Assembly (NCBI GenBank): GCA_964250755.1
Contig: CAXUHB010000022.1
Coordinates: forward strand, 3,811 to 67,810
Direction: 5' to 3'
Length of the DNA stretch: 64,000 nucleotides
Origin: DASWOJ01 sp964250755
Lineage (GTDB): Bacteria > Pseudomonadota > Alphaproteobacteria > Acetobacterales > Acetobacteraceae
The position numbers and the translations under genes are program-made. The first letter of the stretch is position 1. Every line of letters starts with the position of its first letter. Under the pieces are notes generated by a model. The model saw only the letters and a program-made list of their open reading frames with translations. It was not told the DNA's origin and did no database searches. This document shows, one piece after another, positions 60,420 through 64,000 of the stretch.

Positions 60420-61250
60420 TCAGCTGACGGTGAAGGGGATGTTGTCCAGCTTCTCCGGCATCGGCGGCTGCTCGGCGTTCATCCACTTGCGGGTGATCTT
60501 CGTCAGCTCACCGCTGGCCTTGATCTTGTCGATGAAAGTGTTGATGGACGCGTTGATCTCGCGCTCGCCCAGGCGGGTGCAGGCGCCGTTGTAGATGCTG
60601 GTGAACGTCAGTTTCTGCTCGAACACGCCGGGCTTGGCTTCCTCCAGGCGGCGAATGTAGAAGATGTTGCCACCGACGGCCTGCGCCTGGCCGGACACGA
60701 CGGCCTGGATCGACGCCGCGTCGCCATCCATGCGCAGGATGTTCGTGCCCGGGGGGGCGTTGCGGGTGACCTCGGTATCCTGCGCGGCCGCGCGCGCAAC
60801 GGCGATCGTGATCTTGGCCATGTCGGCGTTGGTTTTGACCTCGACCGTCTTGGGTGCCAGCAGCACGATCTGGTTGGCGACGTAGGGCTTGCTGAACTGC
60901 ACGGCCTTGGCGCGGTCCGGCAGCATCGCCATCGTGGCGAACAGCAGGTCCACGCGCCCGGATGTCAGGGCTGGTATCCGGTTCGCGACTTCCAGGGCCA
61001 TGAACTGGACGGGCACGCCCAGCTCCTTCCCGTACAGTTCGCCGATGTCGGCGTCGATGCCCTCCTGCTTGCCGGCGCTGCTGACATAGCCCCAGGGCGG
61101 GTTGTCGCCCTGGATGCCGATGATGACCTTGCCCCGCTTCTTGATGTCGTCCGGCGTGATGGCGTAGGCGGGCCTTGTCAGCACCGCCGGGGCGGCCAAG
61201 GCGACGGCCCCGAGAAGGATCGTGCGCCGGTTGGCGGAAAGAGTGCTCAT
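60420..61250 (-). CDS. amino-acid-type ABC transporter substrate-binding protein (SBP family 3)
   Basis: A 276-residue periplasmic protein. A Tat-like leader (NRRTILLGAVALAAPAVLTR, cut near AYA) precedes the family 3 pattern: GKVIIGIQGDNPPWGYV, GIDADIGELYGKELGV, RVDLLFATMAMLPDRAKAV and the interdomain strands. Family members bind polar amino acids but also carboxylates such as quinate-like or opine compounds. GGGAG lies ahead of ATG 61250. With AroQ downstream, a shikimate-pathway-like ligand is a fair guess only. Confidence 0.9.
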   Translation of the reverse strand: MSTLSANRRTILLGAVALAAPAVLTRPAYAITPDDIKKRGKVIIGIQGDNPPWGYVSSAGKQEGIDADIGELYGKELGVPVQFMALEVANRIPALTSGRVDLLFATMAMLPDRAKAVQFSKPYVANQIVLLAPKTVEVKTNADMAKITIAVARAAAQDTEVTRNAPPGTNILRMDGDAASIQAVVSGQAQAVGGNIFYIRRLEEAKPGVFEQKLTFTSIYNGACTRLGEREINASINTFIDKIKASGELTKITRKWMNAEQPPMPEKLDNIPFTVS

Positions 61251-61286
61251 TGTTTCATGCTCCCTTGTTTGGATTTTCGTTGTCCG

Positions 61287-61928
61287 TCACCGCGACCGCG
61301 CGCCGAGCCTGTTCTCCAGCCACGAGCCGTACAGCGACAGCGGCCAGCAGATCAGGAAGTAGAACAGGCCCACGACCCCGAAGACCAGAAGCGGCTTGAA
61401 TATCTGGTTCGAGACGATGTTCCCCGCCCTGGCCAGCTCCGTGAATCCGACGATCGAGGCCAGCGACGTGCCTTTGATGAGCTGGACCAGGAAGCCGACC
61501 GTCGCCGGCAGCGAGATACGGAACGCCTGCGGCAGCACGACGTCGATCATGCGCCAGCGATACCGGATGCCGAGCGCCCGTGCTGCCTCCGACTGTCCCT
61601 TCGGCACCGCCTCGATCGAACCGCGCCAGATCTCGCCCAGGAAGGCGCTGGCGTGGAGCGTGAAGCCGATCGCCACTGCGGACCAGGCATCGAGGTCGAT
61701 CCCGACCAGCGACAGGCCGTAATAGACGACAAACAGCTGCATAAGCAGCGGGGTGCCCTGGAACAGGCCGATATAGCCCGCAGTCGCGCGTTCGAGCACC
61801 CTGCGGCCGGAGGTCCGCAACAGCGCGACCAGCAGCCCGACGATGCCGCCCCCGGCAAAGCCCACGGCCGAGAGTGCAACGGTCCATTTCAGGCCGCTGA
61901 GCAGAAAGAGGTACTCCGCCTGTCCCAT
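61287..61928 (-). CDS. amino-acid-type ABC transporter permease
   Basis: A 213-residue inner-membrane protein of the HisMQ family, about five helices. It begins YLFLLSGLKWTVALSAVGF and has LFQGTPLLMQLFVVYYGLSLVG and the ATPase-contact loop SEAARALGIRYRWRMIDVVLPQAFR. It forms the heterodimeric pore with the permease encoded 11 bases upstream. ATG 61928 is taken. Confidence 0.92.
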   Translation of the reverse strand: MGQAEYLFLLSGLKWTVALSAVGFAGGGIVGLLVALLRTSGRRVLERATAGYIGLFQGTPLLMQLFVVYYGLSLVGIDLDAWSAVAIGFTLHASAFLGEIWRGSIEAVPKGQSEAARALGIRYRWRMIDVVLPQAFRISLPATVGFLVQLIKGTSLASIVGFTELARAGNIVSNQIFKPLLVFGVVGLFYFLICWPLSLYGSWLENRLGARSR

Positions 61929-61939
61929 CAGGTCCGGCC

Positions 61940-62608
61940 CTACTTGACGGGATAGCTGAAGTAGCGGCGGCCAACGAGCTTGAACGCCTGCATCATCAGC
62001 CAGGACAGCATCAGATAGAGCAGCGTGATCGTCCCATACACCTCGAAGCTGCGGAACGACGCGTTCTCGATGAGCTTGGCGACGGAGGTCAACTCGTACG
62101 CGGCAATCGCCGAGGCGATGCTGGTGGTCAGCATCAGCATGATGAACTGGCCAGTCAGCGACGGGTACACCGCCCGCAGTGCCGGGCGCAGCACGATGAA
62201 GCGGAACACATCCCGCTTGTGCAGGCCCAGGGCCAGCCCGGCCTCGGCCTGGCCCTTGTCAATGGATTGCACGCCGCCGCGGATGATCTCGATGGCATAT
62301 GCGCCGCCATTCAGGCCAAGCGCGATGATGGCCGTCGGCGTGGGCGTGAGGCGCAGGCCTATCAAGGGCAGGGCGAAGAAGACGAAGTAGATCTGCACCA
62401 GGAACGGGGTGTTCCGAATCAGTTCGACGAAAGCGATGACGAGCCATCGGACGGGCCCGATGGGCGAGCCACGCAACACGACGCCTCCGATCCCAATGAC
62501 CAGGGCGATGGCCATGCCCGCAAAGGCGAGACCCAAGGTTCCCGCACAACCCTTCAACAGGTCGGGGATGCCTTCGATGACGGGGCTGAAGTCGAGCTTG
62601 TAGTTCAA
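61940..62608 (-). CDS. amino-acid-type ABC transporter permease
   Basis: A 222-residue HisMQ-type permease. It has FVELIRNTPFLVQIYFVFFA and the EAA-type loop AEAGLALGLHKRDVFRFIVL. The start is probably TTG 62608, giving NYKLDFSPVIEGIPDLL as N-terminus with GGGGGAGA just upstream. The frame runs on to an ATG at 62716, but the extra 36 residues are strongly basic and unlike this family. It is the first gene of the importer-aroQ operon, divergent from the GntR regulator. Confidence 0.88.
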   Translation of the reverse strand: MNYKLDFSPVIEGIPDLLKGCAGTLGLAFAGMAIALVIGIGGVVLRGSPIGPVRWLVIAFVELIRNTPFLVQIYFVFFALPLIGLRLTPTPTAIIALGLNGGAYAIEIIRGGVQSIDKGQAEAGLALGLHKRDVFRFIVLRPALRAVYPSLTGQFIMLMLTTSIASAIAAYELTSVAKLIENASFRSFEVYGTITLLYLMLSWLMMQAFKLVGRRYFSYPVK

Positions 62609-62728
62609 CCGTCTCCCCCCGAAGCGGACCCGCTTCGCCGTTGCCGTCCGGTTGTGACCGGCCCTTCGTTGTCGGCGCGCTCGTCCCGATTGCCGGTAGC
62701 AACGGTCCAGCTTCATCCGCCAGATATC

Positions 62729-62745
62729 AGATCACATGATGATCT
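62729..62745. promoter_or_regulatory. possible GntR operator in the divergent region
   Basis: AGATCA-catga-TGATCT is an interrupted palindrome with 6-base arms in the short space between the importer operon and the regulator gene. GntR/FCD regulators usually bind such sites next to their own gene. It overlaps the most upstream ATG of the regulator frame (62736), which argues for a later start there. Confidence 0.4.
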
Positions 62746-62795
62746 GCAATAGCTATGATGATTGTGGTAACTGCTGGATGATGGCACAAGGCTGC

Positions 62796-63584
62796 ATGGG
62801 CGCGCTTCGAACAGCCGGCAACGGTGACCAGGTCGGCGGGACCGTCGGCGACCTCGCCTACTCCCGCATCCGCGCGGACATCCTGTTCGGCCGTCTCGCG
62901 CCAGGCGAGCGGTTGCCGCTGGACGCCGTCGGACAGCGCTACGGTGCCAGCGTGAGCACGATGCGGGAGCTGCTCAGCCGCCTGGCTTCCGAAGGGCTGA
63001 TCGTGGCGGAAGGACAGCGTGGCTTTGAGGTGGCGCCGGTTTCCCCGGCCGAGTTCCGTGAGGTCGGCGCACTTCGCCTTCTGCTCGAGAGCCATGCCAT
63101 GACCCAGTCCTTCGCGGCCGGCGATCTGGAATGGGAAGCGCAGGCCGTTGCCGCCCATCACAAGCTGTCTGTCATGGAAAATCGCATGATCGAGAAAGCG
63201 GAGGCCGATCCCATGCTGTGGAAGCAGTGCGACCGGGCGTTCCACCACGCCCTGATTGCCGCCTGCGGGTCCCGCATGCTGCTGGCGACCCACTCGGCCG
63301 TTTACGACAAGTATCTTCGTTATCAGATGATCGCCGTCATCTTCCGAGGAGAGATTGCGGCCCGGGAGCACGGGGAGCTGCTCGATTGCGCGCTGAAGCG
63401 GGATCATTCGCGCGCGTGCAGCATCCTGCGCCACCACATCGAGAGTTGCGTGGATTACGCCCTCTCGGCCGACGCCCCTAACTGGGCTGCGGCTCCCGTC
63501 CCAAATCCGACAGGGACGGTATCGGGGTCAAAGAAGGACGTGCAGATTCCAAAGCCGCGTGCGGAACGCAGCCGGCGACGGTGA
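62796..63584 (+). CDS. GntR-family transcriptional regulator, FCD type
   Basis: A 262-residue repressor or activator. The winged helix-turn-helix reads YSRIRADILFGRLAPGERLP, then QRYGASVSTMRELLSRLASEGLI (recognition helix) and a wing, RGFEVAPVS. The all-helical FCD ligand domain follows, with the metal-binding-type Asp/His pattern (CDRAFHHALIAACGSRMLL; HGELLDCAL). Start ATG 62796 has AAGG four bases ahead; upstream ATGs at 62736, 62739, 62778 and 62781 are in frame. It most likely controls the divergent importer-aroQ operon in response to the imported compound or its product. Confidence 0.87.
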   Translation: MGALRTAGNGDQVGGTVGDLAYSRIRADILFGRLAPGERLPLDAVGQRYGASVSTMRELLSRLASEGLIVAEGQRGFEVAPVSPAEFREVGALRLLLESHAMTQSFAAGDLEWEAQAVAAHHKLSVMENRMIEKAEADPMLWKQCDRAFHHALIAACGSRMLLATHSAVYDKYLRYQMIAVIFRGEIAAREHGELLDCALKRDHSRACSILRHHIESCVDYALSADAPNWAAAPVPNPTGTVSGSKKDVQIPKPRAERSRRR

Positions 63585-63615
63585 AATCAACGCGGGAGCG
63601 TTGTCGGATCGCGGC

Positions 63616-63831
63616 ATGACACGGGCTCGCTGGTTGAGCCTTGGCCTGCAAGAGCATGCGGATGCGCTGGCGGCCTTCGGCGCCGGCAACCTGCAAGCCA
63701 TCGAGGCCGCCGGCAGCATGGTTGTCGGCACCCTCAAGCGCGGGAATGGCCATCATCTCCTCGGCACGGCGTCATCCCGGGAGGAAGCCGCCGTGATCGC
63801 CACCGTCCTGCGCCTGTTCAACCCGAACTAG
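63616..63831 (+). CDS. short hypothetical protein
   Basis: A possible 71-residue protein of unknown family (LSLGLQEHADALAAFGAGNL; GTASSREEAAVIATVLRLF). An upstream in-frame start at 63559 would overlap the regulator gene. There is no clear ribosome site, signal peptide or motif; it may be the end of a decayed gene. Listed because composition and length do not exclude a real gene between the regulator and the tRNA. Confidence 0.3.
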   Translation: MTRARWLSLGLQEHADALAAFGAGNLQAIEAAGSMVVGTLKRGNGHHLLGTASSREEAAVIATVLRLFNPN

Positions 63832-63923
63832 GACGGCCCGGGACCGCACCGGCGGGGCCTTGGAGTCGCCCGTCATGCCAGGCCCTCCATGGTCTTGTCC
63901 CACTGCGTTGACAAAGTGGCGGG

Positions 63924-64000
63924 TGGCGGACCCGAGACGATTCGAACGTCCGGCCTTTGCCTTCGGAGGGCAACGCTCTATCCAGCTGAGCTACGGGTCC
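63924..64000 (-). tRNA. tRNA-Arg (anticodon CCG)
   Basis: A full cloverleaf can be drawn on the minus strand starting at 64000. The acceptor stem GGACCCG/CGGGTCC pairs fully, the D arm is GCTC/GAGC, the anticodon stem TTGCC/GGCAA encloses loop CTCCGAA, and the T arm holds TTCGAAT. The anticodon CCG reads CGG (Arg). The discriminator base is G and the CCA end is encoded (63924-63926). The 5' end falls exactly on the window edge. Confidence 0.93.

Noticed and set aside
1..64000. CRISPR arrays, phage genes, rRNA or riboswitches
   Set aside because: No regularly spaced repeats of CRISPR type, phage structural genes, rRNA segments or known riboswitch cores were seen.

Overview
The window is very GC-rich, densely packed DNA. 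Frequent 4-base ATGA overlaps, Imp-type gene names and order, and Tat-like leaders point to an alphaproteobacterium, most plausibly a Roseomonas-like member of the Acetobacteraceae. The lineage is an inference from style and gene content only.

Layout. Positions 1-10 kb hold ordinary chromosomal genes: an MFS transporter cut by the edge, hydrolases, LolA, a glutamine-amidotransferase-type hydrolase, small enzymes, a TrmH-type methyltransferase, a pseudouridine synthase, GNAT enzymes and a second MFS transporter. Two families of long inverted repeats lie between these genes. From about 9.75 to 42.2 kb runs a complete type VI secretion system (T6SS). A long minus-strand operon reads tssA-tssB-tssC-impD-tagJ-tssE-tssF-tssG-fha-tssJ-tssK-tssL-tssM-(tagF-PP2C)-kinase. 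It continues through an overlapping or closely spaced methyltransferase, LysM-protein and metallopeptidase-like trio. On the plus strand, divergent from tssA, lie clpV, hcp and vgrG, then a DUF4123 adaptor, an unrecognised effector candidate and an immunity candidate. All 13 core T6SS components are present; no PAAR protein was seen. The effector region is visibly richer in A+T. It ends in a GNAT gene, a frameshifted vgrG fragment and a half-deleted IS5-type element that abuts a ybdK-type ligase gene.

Positions 43-51 kb hold ybdK, then a peptide/nickel-type ABC importer. Its binding protein and a 2-hydroxyacid dehydrogenase face away from two permeases and a fused double ATPase. Positions 51-58 kb are accessory: a GAF-PDZ protein, an ISL3 transposase remnant, a GAF-GGDEF-EAL protein, a small Rmf/CrpP-like protein, a short-chain dehydrogenase, and decayed DNA including an isomerase/epimerase pseudogene. 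Positions 58-64 kb hold a polar amino-acid-type ABC importer in one operon with a type II dehydroquinase (AroQ) and a Gfo/Idh/MocA oxidoreductase. A GntR/FCD regulator diverges from this operon, and a tRNA-Arg(CCG) lies at the right edge.

How the parts fit. The kinase, the PP2C domain, TagF and the FHA protein form the classic post-translational switch of an Imp-type T6SS. The methyltransferase, translationally coupled to the kinase, and the LysM plus peptidase-like pair further down the operon look like extra regulatory or cell-wall parts; they are the best candidates here for something undescribed. The AroQ operon suggests uptake and breakdown of a quinate/shikimate-like or related carboxylate, now crippled by decay of its last gene.
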